Made by a program: the position numbers and the translations under genes. From an uncultured Octadecabacter sp. (GTDB lineage: Bacteria; Pseudomonadota; Alphaproteobacteria; Rhodobacterales; Rhodobacteraceae), in NCBI GenBank assembly GCA_937969445.1, contig CALBVZ010000012.1, positions 1-43,889 of the forward strand: a stretch of 43,889 nt of DNA. The letters run 5' to 3'. The notes beneath the pieces were generated by a model, which saw nothing but the letters and a program-made list of their open reading frames with translations, ran no database searches and was not told the origin of the DNA. Shown here in pieces: positions 17,810-27,274 of this stretch (position 1 is the first letter of the stretch; every line of letters begins with the position of its first letter).

Positions 17810-19129
17810 ATGCGCCTCTCGATCTTGTCTCTCTGTCTGGGCGTCTGCCTAACGTTTATGAGTGCCGCAAAACCCGCACACGCCGTGAGCTTAATCCGTG
17901 ACGCAGACATCGAGCACAGCTTAGATCAGCTGGCCGCCCCCATCTTGCGCGCAGCAGGTTTGAATCCAAACAACGTGCGCATTTTGGTGGTGAATGACAG
18001 CGGGCTGAATGCCTTTGTCATCAATAACCGCGCGATCTTTATTCATTCAGGGCTTTTGCAGCGCGTCACATCAGCAGCCCAACTGCAGTCCATCATCGCC
18101 CATGAAACAGCCCATATCGCCAACGGTCATATCTCTCGACGTCTAACGAACCTGCGCAGTTCAACCAGTGCGGCTGGATTTGGCCTCGCACTCGCCCTTG
18201 CCGTGGCTTTGGCCTCGGACAATCCAGCTGCCGCAGGGGGCATCGCGGCTGGGGCAGCCGGGTCTGCACAACGACAGTTTTTCGCCCATACGCGTGCCGA
18301 AGAATCTTCAGCCGATCAATCCAGCATCCGCTTTATGTTGCGTGCTGGAATTGACCCTGCTGCCTCAATCGAAGTGCTTGAGATATTCCGCGGCCAAGAA
18401 GCCTTATCCGTATCGCGCCAAGATCCATACGCACGCACCCACCCCCTTACAAATGATCGTATCCGTGCCTTGCGCGGGCTTGTCGCCGCCAACCCCGGTG
18501 CCGTTGAAGCCAATGCAAACGCCGATTTTTGGTTCGCCCGCGCGCAAGGTAAACTTAGCGCCTTCGTGCAAAATCCGGGCTGGACCCTGCGCCGTGTTCG
18601 CAATGACGACAGCCCAATTGGGATAATGCGTCGCGCAGTAGCCTATCACCGCCAAGCTGATGCGAACCGCGCTATCCGCGAAATGCAAACCCTGCTCGCC
18701 CAATATCCGAACGACGCCTATTGGTACGAACTTTATGGACAAATCTTGCTTGAAAGCCGCCAACCGGGTCCGGCTGTCCAAGCTTACCAAAACGCGGTGT
18801 CCCTAAACGGGAACGAACCGCTGATCCTTGCAGGCTACGGACGTGCGTTATTGGCGTTAGACACTGCAGACGGCAACGCCCGCGCCGTGCGTGCGTTAGA
18901 GCGATCCCGCGCGCTGGACGGTCAAGCCTCCAGCACCCTGCGCGACTTAGGCCAAGCCTATGCGCGCTCCGGTCAACCCGGACTTGCGTCTCTCGCCACA
19001 GCCGAACGTTATGCCCTTCAGGGCCGCATCGATGACGCGATTGTGCATGCCACGCGTGCCTCAGATCGCCTGCCGCGCGGTTCCGCCCCTTGGCAGCGCG
19101 CGCAAGACGTGCTTTCTGCTGCACAATAG
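17810..19129 (+). CDS. Periplasmic M48 metalloprotease with TPR repeats (BepA-like)
   Basis: A 439-residue exported protease. A signal peptide ends near AKPAHA (about residue 25). The M48 domain carries the zinc motif HETAH at 98-102 and the third ligand in RAEESSADQSS near residue 165, with a hydrophobic alanine-rich segment between them (GFGLALALAVALA). The C-terminal half (about 270-430) has helical repeats of TPR type, e.g. AYWYELYGQILLESRQPGPA. BepA-like proteins help assemble or degrade outer-membrane proteins such as LptD and BAM partners; this role is known of the family. GGAG lies 7 bases ahead of the ATG. The DsbA-like gene follows after 19 bases, so the two probably form a periplasmic-protein quality operon. 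Confidence 0.93.
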   Translation: MRLSILSLCLGVCLTFMSAAKPAHAVSLIRDADIEHSLDQLAAPILRAAGLNPNNVRILVVNDSGLNAFVINNRAIFIHSGLLQRVTSAAQLQSIIAHETAHIANGHISRRLTNLRSSTSAAGFGLALALAVALASDNPAAAGGIAAGAAGSAQRQFFAHTRAEESSADQSSIRFMLRAGIDPAASIEVLEIFRGQEALSVSRQDPYARTHPLTNDRIRALRGLVAANPGAVEANANADFWFARAQGKLSAFVQNPGWTLRRVRNDDSPIGIMRRAVAYHRQADANRAIREMQTLLAQYPNDAYWYELYGQILLESRQPGPAVQAYQNAVSLNGNEPLILAGYGRALLALDTADGNARAVRALERSRALDGQASSTLRDLGQAYARSGQPGLASLATAERYALQGRIDDAIVHATRASDRLPRGSAPWQRAQDVLSAAQ

Positions 19130-19148
19130 TATTTTGACGGAGTTTCCA

Positions 19149-19889
19149 ATGCGCCTCACATCCACTTTCGCCGCCTTGATGATGACAGCATCCAGCGTCT
19201 TTGCCCAAGACACGATGACTGATGCCGAGCGCACCGAGTTCCGCGCGGAAGTCCGCGCCTACCTCTTGGAGAACCCCGAAGTCCTGATGGAAGCCATCGC
19301 CGTTTTGGAAACCCGTCAGGCACAGGCCGAAGTCCTGCGTGACGACCAACTGGTTGCCACAAACATGAACGCGCTCGTTGATGACGGGTTCTCTTATGTT
19401 GGCGGCAATCCAGACGGTGACATTACGATTATTGAGTTCACAGACTACCGCTGCGGGTTCTGCCGTCGTGCGCATCCAGAAGTTGCTGAACTGATCGAAA
19501 CTGACGGCAATATTCGCATTATCACCAAAGAATTCCCGATCTTGGGAGAGCAATCTGTCATCGCATCGCAGTTCGCTGTCGCAACCAAGATCGTCGCGGG
19601 CGACGAGGCTTACAAACTCGTCTCTGACGCGCTGATCAATATGCGTTCGGACGTGACCCCTGCCAGCCTTTCAGCGCTCGCTTCGGCGTTTGATCTGGAC
19701 GGTGACGCGATCATGGCTGAAATGGAAAGCCCTGCGGTTCGTGAAGTTCTCGCCAACAACCGCGCACTGGGTGATCGTATGCAAATCTCAGGGACCCCAA
19801 CATTCGTATTCGGTGAACAACTGGTGCGCGGCTATGTCGATCTCGCCCAAATGCGCAAGATCATCTCCGAAGAACGCGAAGACAGTTAA
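19149..19889 (+). CDS. DsbA-family periplasmic thiol:disulfide oxidoreductase
   Basis: A 246-residue secreted protein. A signal peptide (MRLTSTFAALMMTASSVFA) is followed by a charged helical N-terminal region (about 25-70, EVRAYLLENPEVLMEAIAVL), like the oligomerisation stalk of ScsC/Com1-type proteins. The DsbA domain has the active site Cys102-Gly-Phe-Cys105 and the cis-proline loop in SGTPTFVFGE. It should oxidise or isomerise disulfides in exported proteins; the stalk favours an isomerase-like, oligomeric form, but that is inference. GGAG precedes the ATG. Following an M48 protease gene by 19 bases suggests shared transcription. Confidence 0.93.
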   Translation: MRLTSTFAALMMTASSVFAQDTMTDAERTEFRAEVRAYLLENPEVLMEAIAVLETRQAQAEVLRDDQLVATNMNALVDDGFSYVGGNPDGDITIIEFTDYRCGFCRRAHPEVAELIETDGNIRIITKEFPILGEQSVIASQFAVATKIVAGDEAYKLVSDALINMRSDVTPASLSALASAFDLDGDAIMAEMESPAVREVLANNRALGDRMQISGTPTFVFGEQLVRGYVDLAQMRKIISEEREDS

Positions 19890-20011
19890 CTATAGGCACC
19901 CTTGGTGCATTTAGCCCTCCATTTCAAAGACCTGCCGGCCGCGTTGCCGCCAACGCAATGACACCCGTGTGGAACAACCAGGGATAGGCCGAGCAACGCC
20001 GCGGCTCGCAT
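19886..20011 (-). CDS. Possible 41-residue small protein, unrecognised
   Basis: A short frame from ATG 20011 to TAA 19886. It is preceded by GGAGAGGGG, a strong Shine-Dalgarno-like run 7 bases before the ATG, which is the main reason to list it. The N-terminus is hydrophobic (MRAAALLGLSLVVPHG), then comes CHCVGGNAAGRSL and a basic C-terminus (KWRAKCTKGAYS), with three cysteines. It could be a tiny secreted or membrane peptide. It overlaps the stop codon of the convergent DsbA gene. I do not recognise a family, and chance occurrence is quite possible. Confidence 0.3.
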   Translation of the reverse strand: MRAAALLGLSLVVPHGCHCVGGNAAGRSLKWRAKCTKGAYS

Positions 20012-20298
20012 ATCGTGACCCCTCTCCGATTGGCGCTGAATGACCACGGTCAGCCGAAACCATTGAGAACCACAACAGGGGCCCATCCGGAAACCCCTCC
20101 GCAACATGCTAATGCAAACCCTATGACCAACAGATTTTCCATCTTACCCCCAGATGTGAACAACGTTCACTCTATGGAAAGCAACAAATCCAAAGGCAGA
20201 TAATCCATACCCTCAACTTGCTTTTGTTTTATAAATATCCCGGGTGGTCTGGAGGGCTGGCCCTCCAGCACGTCGGATTGGCGAAGCCAATTCGATCC
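20012..20298. other. Non-coding spacer between dsbA-like gene and ispG
   Basis: Together with the doubtful small ORF next to it, this makes 409 bases without a firm gene. Apart from two hairpins next to the ispG stop, annotated separately, I see no tRNA, recognisable RNA family or open frame with gene-like codon use. Confidence 0.6.
20249..20293 (-). repeat. Two adjacent hairpins 3' of ispG
   Basis: On the ispG strand, 5 bases past its stop, 20275-20293 folds as a stem whose core is ATTGGC/GCCAAT around GAA. A second perfect inverted repeat follows at 20249-20268 (CTGGAGGGC/GCCCTCCAG). Neither is followed by a T-run. They probably protect or end the ispG mRNA, or are copies of dispersed palindromic elements. 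Confidence 0.55.
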
Positions 20299-21420
20299 TT
20301 ACCCCTCAGCCCCTGCCGCCGCGTCCAGCTCAGCCGCTTTCGCCTCAACCTGCTCAACGATGTGCTCAACCATCTCGTCATTGCTCAGCTTGTGGGATTG
20401 CTTGCCCGCAAGATAAACCATGCCCGCGCCATTGCCACCGCCGGTAAACCCGACATCCGTCATCAGCGCCTCACCGGGGCCATTCACCACACATCCAATG
20501 ATGCTCAGGCTCATCGGCGTTTTGATATGCTCAAGTCGTTTTTCCAGCTTCTCAACTGTCTTGATCACGTCAAACCCTTGTCGTGCACAGCTGGGGCAGG
20601 AAATGATGTTTACGCCGCGATGGCGCAGCCCAAGGGATTTGAGGATTTCATACCCAACCTTAACCTCTTCAACAGGATCAGCTGACAACGACACGCGGAT
20701 CGTATCTCCGATCCCCGCCCAAAGCAGGCTGCCCATGCCGATGGATGATTTGATCGTGCCACTCGTCAGCCCACCAGCTTCGGTAATACCAAGGTGGATG
20801 GGCGCGTCCGTGGCTTCGGCAAGCTGTTGATACGCCGCCGCCGCCATGAACACATCAGACGCCTTACAGCTAATCTTAAACTCGTGGAAATCGTTGTCTT
20901 GCAGGATTTTGATGTGGTCTAGGCCACTTTCCACCATCGCGTCGGGGCAAGGCTCGCCATATTTATCAAGCAGATGCTTTTCCAAGGACCCAGCGTTCAC
21001 GCCGATACGGATAGAACAGTTGTTGTCCTTAGCGGCTTTGATCACTTCGCGCACGCGTTCAGGTGATCCGATGTTGCCGGGGTTGATGCGTAGACACGCA
21101 GCACCTGCTTCCGCCGCTTCAATGCCGCGTTTGTAATGGAAATGAATGTCTGCAACGATCGGCACCGGGCTGCGCGCGCAAATCTCTTTCATTGCTGCAC
21201 TGCTGTCTTCATCGGGCACGGATACACGCACAATATCAACGCCAGCGTCTGCACAGCGGTTGATTTGCGCCAATGTGCCTTCGACGTCCGGTGTTAGTGT
21301 GTTGGTCATCGTCTGCACCGTGATCGGCGCGCCGCCCCCTACTGGAACATTGCCCACCATAATTTGGCGGCTTTCACGGCGGTAAATGTTTCGCCACGGG
21401 CGGATATGGTTCAGCGACAT
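20299..21420 (-). CDS. ispG: 4-hydroxy-3-methylbut-2-en-1-yl diphosphate synthase (GcpE)
   Basis: A 373-residue enzyme of the MEP isoprenoid pathway. It reductively converts methylerythritol cyclodiphosphate to HMBPP using a [4Fe-4S] cluster. The TIM-barrel half (about 1-260) carries [20 protein letters not shown] and LRINPGNIG. The C-terminal half holds the cluster ligands Cys275 and Cys278 (SCPSCARQG) and Cys310 with Glu317 ([11 protein letters not shown]). The Ala/Glu-rich C-terminal tail is not conserved in the family. It lies downstream of the RodZ-like gene with 83 bases between them, an order common in proteobacteria. As an Fe-S protein it depends on the Suf machinery, parts of which are encoded at 38-39 kb. 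Confidence 0.98.
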   Translation of the reverse strand: MSLNHIRPWRNIYRRESRQIMVGNVPVGGGAPITVQTMTNTLTPDVEGTLAQINRCADAGVDIVRVSVPDEDSSAAMKEICARSPVPIVADIHFHYKRGIEAAEAGAACLRINPGNIGSPERVREVIKAAKDNNCSIRIGVNAGSLEKHLLDKYGEPCPDAMVESGLDHIKILQDNDFHEFKISCKASDVFMAAAAYQQLAEATDAPIHLGITEAGGLTSGTIKSSIGMGSLLWAGIGDTIRVSLSADPVEEVKVGYEILKSLGLRHRGVNIISCPSCARQGFDVIKTVEKLEKRLEHIKTPMSLSIIGCVVNGPGEALMTDVGFTGGGNGAGMVYLAGKQSHKLSNDEMVEHIVEQVEAKAAELDAAAGAEG

Positions 21421-21503
21421 CAGATCACCTGTCAGGATACGTTAGCCATTACCTATCCCTCGCACGGCCTGCGAACAACGGGCTGCGACAGTTTGTTTCG
21501 GGA

Positions 21504-22745
21504 TTATTGGTTGTCGTCTTGTGCAGACGGACCTGCATCGTCGAGCGGGTTCGCCAGTTCCAACGCGAGACGCGCGAGCATGATCTCTTGCGCCTTCAGC
21601 CAATCAGAGTCTGCTTCAATGTCAGCAGCCGCATATGTTTCGGTCAGGTTATCAACGGAAAGTGCCAAATTGGACGTCACCTGCCCGCGTGGACCAACCG
21701 GACCGTAGTGCGTCCCATTCACTGCGAAATATACCGCACCAGATTCACCGATACGCAAAGTTGCTGGAACCTCGTTTTGCGGAACATTGTATGTATCCCC
21801 CGCAGTCATAACCGATTCATACAGCACTGTGCCATCTGCCGAACGGACACGCACCCAAGCATCGCGGACCGCAACAAGTTGCACGCCCGGAATTGGGTTC
21901 TCTGTCACTTGGATGTTTGGACCAACGCCCGCCAAAGATGTGCTCTCATCATCCAACAAACCAGGACGTTCAGCCGAAGTTGGGGCCAAGGCACCGTTTG
22001 CGGCTGGGTTCAGCGTTGCGATCGGGCCGTCACGCGGCACTAAAACAGGCGCATCAAGCGCTTGTGGGCGGTACAGGCGATCAAGGCTTTCAGATGTCGG
22101 CGCTTCAAAACCAGCGACAACATCAACGCCCGCATCCGCAGCAGGCAAGCCGCCACCAGCAAGTGGATCAATGTCGGCAACAACGGTTGGTGTGTTCTCA
22201 ACAGGCGCAAGCTGAACTTTTTGCACTTCTTGCAAAACCGTGTAGCCGCCAAAACCAAGGCCACCAATCAATGCGATCAGGACCGCAAACGACCCGATGG
22301 CCCGCGGTTCTACGCTCGCAAACATAGCATCCCCTGCCGGAATAAACGGCGTAGCTGGGGTCGCGAAGATGTCTTTCTCAAATGGCGTTGCTTTGACAGG
22401 CTTGGCGCCAGATGCTTGTTCGGACATGCCGTGCGCTGTCGCGAAACCGGATTCGGTACAGAACGTATCAAACGCCCAGTCAGGATCCATGTTCAGGTAG
22501 CGTGCATATGAGCGCACGTAACCGGCAATAAAGCCCGGTGTATCGAATGCAGTTGGATCAGAATTTTCGATGGCAGCGATGTAGGCCGCTTTGATCTTCA
22601 GCTCACGTTGAACATCCAAAAGGCTTTTGCCGATGGTTGCGCGTTCACCACGCATCAGATCACCAAGACGCAATTCGAACGCATCAAAGCCGGCTGTCTC
22701 AACAGCTTGCTCTTCCTTTACGCGTCTGAACCCTTTCCGGATCAT
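21504..22745 (-). CDS. RodZ-like helix-turn-helix membrane protein (DUF4115)
   Basis: A 413-residue bitopic protein. The N-terminal helix-turn-helix of RodZ/Xre type is at about 25-105 (LRLGDLMRGERATIGKSLLD, KIKAAYIAAIENSD, YVRSYARYLNMDPDWAFD). One transmembrane helix lies at about 150-172 (AIGSFAVLIALIGGLGFGGY), followed by a Pro/Ala-rich periplasmic linker and a C-terminal beta domain (about 285-360, WVRVRSADGTVLYESVMTAG) of the DUF4115 type. RodZ links MreB to the wall-elongation complex. Proteins of this type upstream of ispG are the usual alphaproteobacterial arrangement. hemA is the next gene upstream on the same strand, 140 bases away. Confidence 0.88.
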   Translation of the reverse strand: MIRKGFRRVKEEQAVETAGFDAFELRLGDLMRGERATIGKSLLDVQRELKIKAAYIAAIENSDPTAFDTPGFIAGYVRSYARYLNMDPDWAFDTFCTESGFATAHGMSEQASGAKPVKATPFEKDIFATPATPFIPAGDAMFASVEPRAIGSFAVLIALIGGLGFGGYTVLQEVQKVQLAPVENTPTVVADIDPLAGGGLPAADAGVDVVAGFEAPTSESLDRLYRPQALDAPVLVPRDGPIATLNPAANGALAPTSAERPGLLDDESTSLAGVGPNIQVTENPIPGVQLVAVRDAWVRVRSADGTVLYESVMTAGDTYNVPQNEVPATLRIGESGAVYFAVNGTHYGPVGPRGQVTSNLALSVDNLTETYAAADIEADSDWLKAQEIMLARLALELANPLDDAGPSAQDDNQ

Positions 22746-22885
22746 CCGTTACCCTCGTGTTGCTGCCCCAGTTGAAACGCGTCGATTCGTCCCATACGCG
22801 TTCCTTACGCTCTTATTACCACAAGAAAAACCATTTTGCACGTGCGGCAAACAAGAAGCTCATAAACCCGCCTACGTGGGGTAAC

Positions 22886-24109
22886 CTAGCCTGCAAGTTC
22901 GGCGCGATTAAGTGCACAATGGGACCACAGTGCGTCCAGTGCTTTGACCAGCGCATCCATTTCTTTTGACCCATGCACCGGTGACGGCGTAAAGCGCAGA
23001 CGTTCCGTGCCGCGTGGTACAGTCGGAAAATTGATGGGCTGGACGTAAATGCCGTGATCTTGCAGCAGCATATCGGACAGCTTTTGCGTATGCACAGGGT
23101 CACCCACGATCAATGGAACAATATGGCTTCCGTGATCAATGATCGGCAACCCAAGCCCACGCAAACGGGTCTTAAGTATTTTCGCCTGCGTTTGATGCTG
23201 ATCGCGCAAGTCTTGGTCGACCTTAAGATGCGCAACAGACGCCGCCGCCCCTGCTGCAACAGCAGGTGGAATGGACGTCGTGAAAATAAAACCAGGTGCA
23301 TATGACCGCACAGCGTCACACATCTTAGTGCTTGCCGCGATATAACCGCCCATGACCCCAAACGCTTTGGCCAATGTGCCGTTGATGATGTCGATACGGT
23401 CCATCAAGCCATCACGTTCCGCAATGCCGCCACCGCGTGGGCCGTACATGCCAACGGCGTGGACTTCGTCCAAATAGGTCAACGCACCAAACTCATCAGC
23501 AATATCGCAGATTTCCTTGATCGGGGCGAAATCGCCATCCATCGAATAAACAGATTCGAATGCGATCAGTTTCGGCGCAGTTGGGTCGTCAGCGGCCATC
23601 ATCCGGCGCAAATCGTCTAGATCGTTGTGCTTGAAGATACGTTTCTCACCACCATTGCGGCGAATCCCTTCGATCATTGAGGCGTGGTTCAGCGCGTCGG
23701 AATAGATGATCAGCCCCGGGAACAAACGCGGCAATGTGGACAGCGTTGCATCATTGGCGATGTAGGCAGACGTGAACAAAAGCGCGTCTTCTTTGGCGTG
23801 CAAATCCGCCAATTCCGCCTCAAGACGTTTGTGATAAACGGTTGTGCCGGAAATGTTGCGTGTACCGCCAGAACCCGCACCCGTTGCATTGATTGCCTCG
23901 TGCATTGCGTCAAGCACAACAGGGTGTTGGCCCATACCAAGGTAGTCATTGCCACACCAGACAGTGATGTCTTTTTGTGTACCTTCCGGCGTCGTCCAGA
24001 TCGCATGCGGGTACTGGCCCTGCTTGCGTTCAATATCGATAAACGTGCGGTAGCGGCCCTCAGTGTGAAGGCGGGCCAAAGCAGCATCAAGTTTAGCGTC
24101 AAAATCCAA
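22886..24109 (-). CDS. hemA: 5-aminolevulinate synthase
   Basis: A 407-residue PLP enzyme of the alpha-oxoamine synthase family. It condenses glycine with succinyl-CoA to 5-aminolevulinate, the first step of haem and bacteriochlorophyll synthesis by the C4 (Shemin) route used in Alphaproteobacteria. Lys248 in [13 protein letters not shown] is the cofactor lysine and has the same number as in the Rhodobacter capsulatus enzyme. Glycine-rich [17 protein letters not shown] and the [12 protein letters not shown] motif with the PLP-binding Asp and His are intact. This separates it from the close relatives KBL and BioF. The upstream region (24110-24342, shared with the divergent M20 gene) shows no FNR box that I can find. 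Confidence 0.97.
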   Translation of the reverse strand: MDFDAKLDAALARLHTEGRYRTFIDIERKQGQYPHAIWTTPEGTQKDITVWCGNDYLGMGQHPVVLDAMHEAINATGAGSGGTRNISGTTVYHKRLEAELADLHAKEDALLFTSAYIANDATLSTLPRLFPGLIIYSDALNHASMIEGIRRNGGEKRIFKHNDLDDLRRMMAADDPTAPKLIAFESVYSMDGDFAPIKEICDIADEFGALTYLDEVHAVGMYGPRGGGIAERDGLMDRIDIINGTLAKAFGVMGGYIAASTKMCDAVRSYAPGFIFTTSIPPAVAAGAAASVAHLKVDQDLRDQHQTQAKILKTRLRGLGLPIIDHGSHIVPLIVGDPVHTQKLSDMLLQDHGIYVQPINFPTVPRGTERLRFTPSPVHGSKEMDALVKALDALWSHCALNRAELAG

Positions 24110-24342
24110 AACGAATTCCTAGTCGAACAGTAGCGGGACTCGCCCCACCAATTAGCTTTAATGCCTGATATATCTACGACCCAATTCAGGCAACACTTTG
24201 CACATCGATATCTTCCCCCTGTTACGGTTCGTCGCACTTATTGATTACGCACCCTACGCCCTGATCCATGTCTCAACACGAACGCTTGACGCTGCCCTCC
24301 ACTGTGACACTCTCCGATGAAACCTTAATTCCGGAGTCCCCC

Positions 24343-25716
24343 ATGTCATTAGATGCCGTCCTTACCAAAATTGATGACGATCTCGATGCGTCCCTTGATC
24401 GCCTGATGGGGCTGTTAAAGCTACAGTCCGTATCCACCGATCCCGCCTATAAAGACGAGGTTAACAAGGCTGCAGACTGGCTGGTGGATGATTTGAAATC
24501 GCTGGGCGTGGATGCCTCAAAACGCGACACACCAATGCACCCGATGGTCGTTGGTCACGTTGGAAATTCCGGTCCACACTTACTGTTTTACGGCCACTAC
24601 GACGTGCAACCCGTTGATCCAATTGAACTATGGGATCACGACCCCTTTGCGCCCTTCATCGAAGATCGTGACGGCAAAAAGGTCATTCGGGGCCGCGGCA
24701 CGTCTGACGACAAGGGCCAATTGATGACTTTCATGGAAGCTTGCCGCGCGTGGATTGCTGTGCATGGCGAACTCCCCTGTCGCATCACGTTCCTGTTTGA
24801 GGGCGAAGAAGAAACCGGTTCCCCCAGCTTGGTGCCTTTCATGGAAGCCAATGCGGATGAGCTGAAGGCAGACCTCGCCTTGATCTGCGACACAGGTATG
24901 GTTGCCCAAGGCGTGCCGTCCATCGCCAGCCAATTGCGCGGCATGTTGAAGGATGAATTCACCTTGCACGGCCCCGCCATGGATTTGCATTCCGGTCACT
25001 ACGGCGGCCCGGCTGTGAACCCGCTTAAGGAAATCAGCCGCATCATCGCGTCCTTCCATGATGACGATGGCCGCGTCACGATTGACGGTTTTTACGACGA
25101 CGTCATTGAGATTGGCGACAACCTTAAAGCACAATGGAAAACATGCGGGTTTGATGAAGCCGAATACATGCAAAACGCAGGTCTGACTGAGACTGCGGGC
25201 GAAAAGGGTTATTCAACCCTTGAACAACAATGGTCTCGCCCAACGTTAGAAATCAACGGCTTATGGGGTGGTTATCAGGGTGCGGGGTCCAAGACCGTGA
25301 TTCCAGCGGACGCGCATTGTAAGATCACCTGCCGCCTTGTTGGGGACATGGATCCGGATAAAATCCGCATCGCCCTGCGCAAACACGTCGAAAGCCAGCT
25401 GCGCCTTGGCACGTCCATCACTTGGGACAACGACCTTGAAGGCGCGCCGGCCTCTGTGATGAACACTGACCGGCCCGAGTTTGAACAAGCCCGTCAAGCG
25501 CTGTCCAATGAATGGGACCGCGAAGCCGTGTTTGTTGGCATGGGTGGGTCGATCCCGATCGCAGGCCATTTCAAAACCGTGCTGGACATGGACGCGATGC
25601 TGATCGGCTTTGCCTCCGAGGACGACCGCATCCATTCACCCAATGAAAAATACGACGTTGAAGCGTTTCATAAAGGCACGCGTTCATGGGCACGGGTACT
25701 GGCGGCACTGACATGA
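24343..25716 (+). CDS. M20 family metallo-dipeptidase
   Basis: A 457-residue zinc peptidase of the M20 family, carnosinase-like dipeptidase branch. The metal-site motifs are all present: GHYDVQPVDP with His and Asp, GRGTSDDKGQL with the bridging Asp, FEGEEETGSPSL with the catalytic Glu and the next ligand, ICDTGM with Asp, and the C-terminal DRIHSPNEKYD with His. A dimerisation domain is inserted in the middle (about 195-350, HGPAMDLHSGHYGGPAVNP). Cytoplasmic; probable substrates are dipeptides. The ATG at 24343 has GGAG at 24332-24335 and gives the usual N-terminus; an earlier start at 24268 is possible but unlikely. It overlaps the S41 protease gene by ATGA. Confidence 0.93.
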   Translation: MSLDAVLTKIDDDLDASLDRLMGLLKLQSVSTDPAYKDEVNKAADWLVDDLKSLGVDASKRDTPMHPMVVGHVGNSGPHLLFYGHYDVQPVDPIELWDHDPFAPFIEDRDGKKVIRGRGTSDDKGQLMTFMEACRAWIAVHGELPCRITFLFEGEEETGSPSLVPFMEANADELKADLALICDTGMVAQGVPSIASQLRGMLKDEFTLHGPAMDLHSGHYGGPAVNPLKEISRIIASFHDDDGRVTIDGFYDDVIEIGDNLKAQWKTCGFDEAEYMQNAGLTETAGEKGYSTLEQQWSRPTLEINGLWGGYQGAGSKTVIPADAHCKITCRLVGDMDPDKIRIALRKHVESQLRLGTSITWDNDLEGAPASVMNTDRPEFEQARQALSNEWDREAVFVGMGGSIPIAGHFKTVLDMDAMLIGFASEDDRIHSPNEKYDVEAFHKGTRSWARVLAALT

Positions 25717-27050
25717 AACGCCTGCTTAACCAGCTTTGGATTGTGATCGGTGCGGTTGTCGCCGCGTTTATTGTGTCTTGGGTCTACTACATGCCAGACG
25801 CCGAACAACGCGGCGCTTGGCGGGCGCAATCTGGTGGGTCGATCATAACGCTCGGCATGCTTCAGGCTAAGTTATATAGTGAAAACAGTCATTCTTGCGT
25901 CGAACAGCTGACGTTTCCGGCGCATTTGAAACTGGTCGAATTCGCGGAAGGCGCGACTGTTTCGGTTGAAGGTGACACCCTGATGCTGCGCGTTGACGGT
26001 GCGTTGGACCCAACGCCCTACACCCGCATCGACGCTCTGCCCGCGCCTTGCGAAGTGGTCGACACCGCCACGCCCCGCGACGTCTTTGACGCTATGTGGA
26101 CCGCAATGGACGAACACTACGCTTTCTTCGACCTTCACGGCGTCGATTGGGATGCGAGGCGTGCATTGGTCCCAGAACCGGCTGCAGAATTGGACGACAC
26201 CGAGGTTTACGAACTGATCAGCCAAGCACTGGAAGGTTTGGACGACGGCCATGTTCAGCTTGGCACGCCGATTGGGTACTTCTCACCATCCGAAGCGCCA
26301 ACTTGGTTCACCCAAGACCCGTTCTTCACACGCGACGGCTACCTTATCCGCGCCGACCTGACACGCGCGGCACATGATACCGTTGGCACAGCACTCACAC
26401 CTGTTGAACTGACAGGCATCGAATACGCCCTGCTTCCTGACGGCGTTGGTTACATTTCAATCCGTCACATGGGGTTCGACACGCCGTTTGGCGCACGCAG
26501 CGAGCCGGCAATGGCACAGGCGTTTATTCAAGTTGCCGACGCACTGGCCGAGGCAGACTCCATCATCATTGATCTGCGCTACAACCCCGGCGGTTCGGAT
26601 TCGGTGTCATTCGGCGTGGCCAGCCACTTTGTCGACCAACCCCTTGATGTGTTTACCAAAACAACACGGGACGGCGACGGGCAAACCGCCCCATTCACAG
26701 CCACGTTGCAACCGTTTGACGCAACGCCCCTCACCCAACCGGTGATCGTCCTCACCAGCAAGCTCACAGGCTCTGCCGCTGAAATCCTGACCATGGCCTT
26801 TCGTGAAATGCCGCAGGTCACAGTCATGGGCGAAGCGACGTCTGGCGGGTTATCGGACATTTTGGGGTTCAAACTGCCGAACGGCTGGGACTTAGGTCTG
26901 TCGCATCAAACCTACCGCACGATGGATGGATCACTTTACGAGGCTGTTGGCATCCCGCCGGATGTCCCTTTTGCGATCGAAGCGGCCCCGCTAATCAGTG
27001 GTGAAGACCCCCTTCTACGCGCTGCATTCACACGGGCGCGCGGACAATAA
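25713..27050 (+). CDS. S41 family serine peptidase, membrane-anchored
   Basis: A 445-residue protein with one N-terminal signal-anchor (about residues 6-26, LWIVIGAVVAAFIVSWVYYM). The S41 N-terminal helical part includes EVYELISQALEGLDDGHVQL, and the core includes IIIDLRYNPGGSDS, then SKLTGSAAEILTMAF with the likely nucleophile Ser. Where CtpA-type enzymes have GKG with the catalytic Lys, this one reads GEATSGGLSDIL, so the Ser-Lys dyad is missing. It is closer to the tricorn/IRBP-like branch (S41B), which uses a His-containing site, or may be inactive. No PDZ domain is evident. The start overlaps the M20 dipeptidase stop (ATGA), so both are translated together, perhaps to break down peptides. 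Confidence 0.85.
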   Translation: MKRLLNQLWIVIGAVVAAFIVSWVYYMPDAEQRGAWRAQSGGSIITLGMLQAKLYSENSHSCVEQLTFPAHLKLVEFAEGATVSVEGDTLMLRVDGALDPTPYTRIDALPAPCEVVDTATPRDVFDAMWTAMDEHYAFFDLHGVDWDARRALVPEPAAELDDTEVYELISQALEGLDDGHVQLGTPIGYFSPSEAPTWFTQDPFFTRDGYLIRADLTRAAHDTVGTALTPVELTGIEYALLPDGVGYISIRHMGFDTPFGARSEPAMAQAFIQVADALAEADSIIIDLRYNPGGSDSVSFGVASHFVDQPLDVFTKTTRDGDGQTAPFTATLQPFDATPLTQPVIVLTSKLTGSAAEILTMAFREMPQVTVMGEATSGGLSDILGFKLPNGWDLGLSHQTYRTMDGSLYEAVGIPPDVPFAIEAAPLISGEDPLLRAAFTRARGQ

Positions 27051-27059
27051 CATTTCGGA

Positions 27060-27185
27060 TTTTGTCCCGATAGCACCAAAGTTCCCACCTGTTAACGTCA
27101 CGACTGCGTGGGATTTCAGTACCTTAACGAAGGCTAGCGCGATGCAACAACGCCGGTTTCCCTAACAATTGGGGGCATTGGGCTT
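27060..27185 (+). ncRNA. Candidate structured RNA, possibly 6S-like
   Basis: This 224-base gap between the S41 gene and tRNA-Asp has no open frame but unusual pairing potential. TCCCAC (27082-27087) can pair with GTGGGA (27107-27112). CCTT-AACG-AAGG (27122-27133) forms a tight central hairpin. CCCGAT near 27067 can pair with ATTGGG near 27177, which would close a long irregular hairpin ending just before GGGCTTTTA. A long hairpin with an internal bubble and no ORF is what a 6S RNA looks like. I cannot confirm the family by eye, and the strand is a guess from the trailing T's. Confidence 0.33.
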
Positions 27186-27274
27186 TTACTTGGCCTTGGG
27201 CCAGAATCCGTCATGCTTTTCGTAAAAGAGTTTCTCGAACTAAGATCATTTACCTGAGATTTCAGAGAAATAAG

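Noticed and set aside
18672-19553. A 293-residue open frame on the minus strand
   Set aside because: It runs antisense across the M48 protease and DsbA-like genes and has no recognisable domain or ribosome-binding site.
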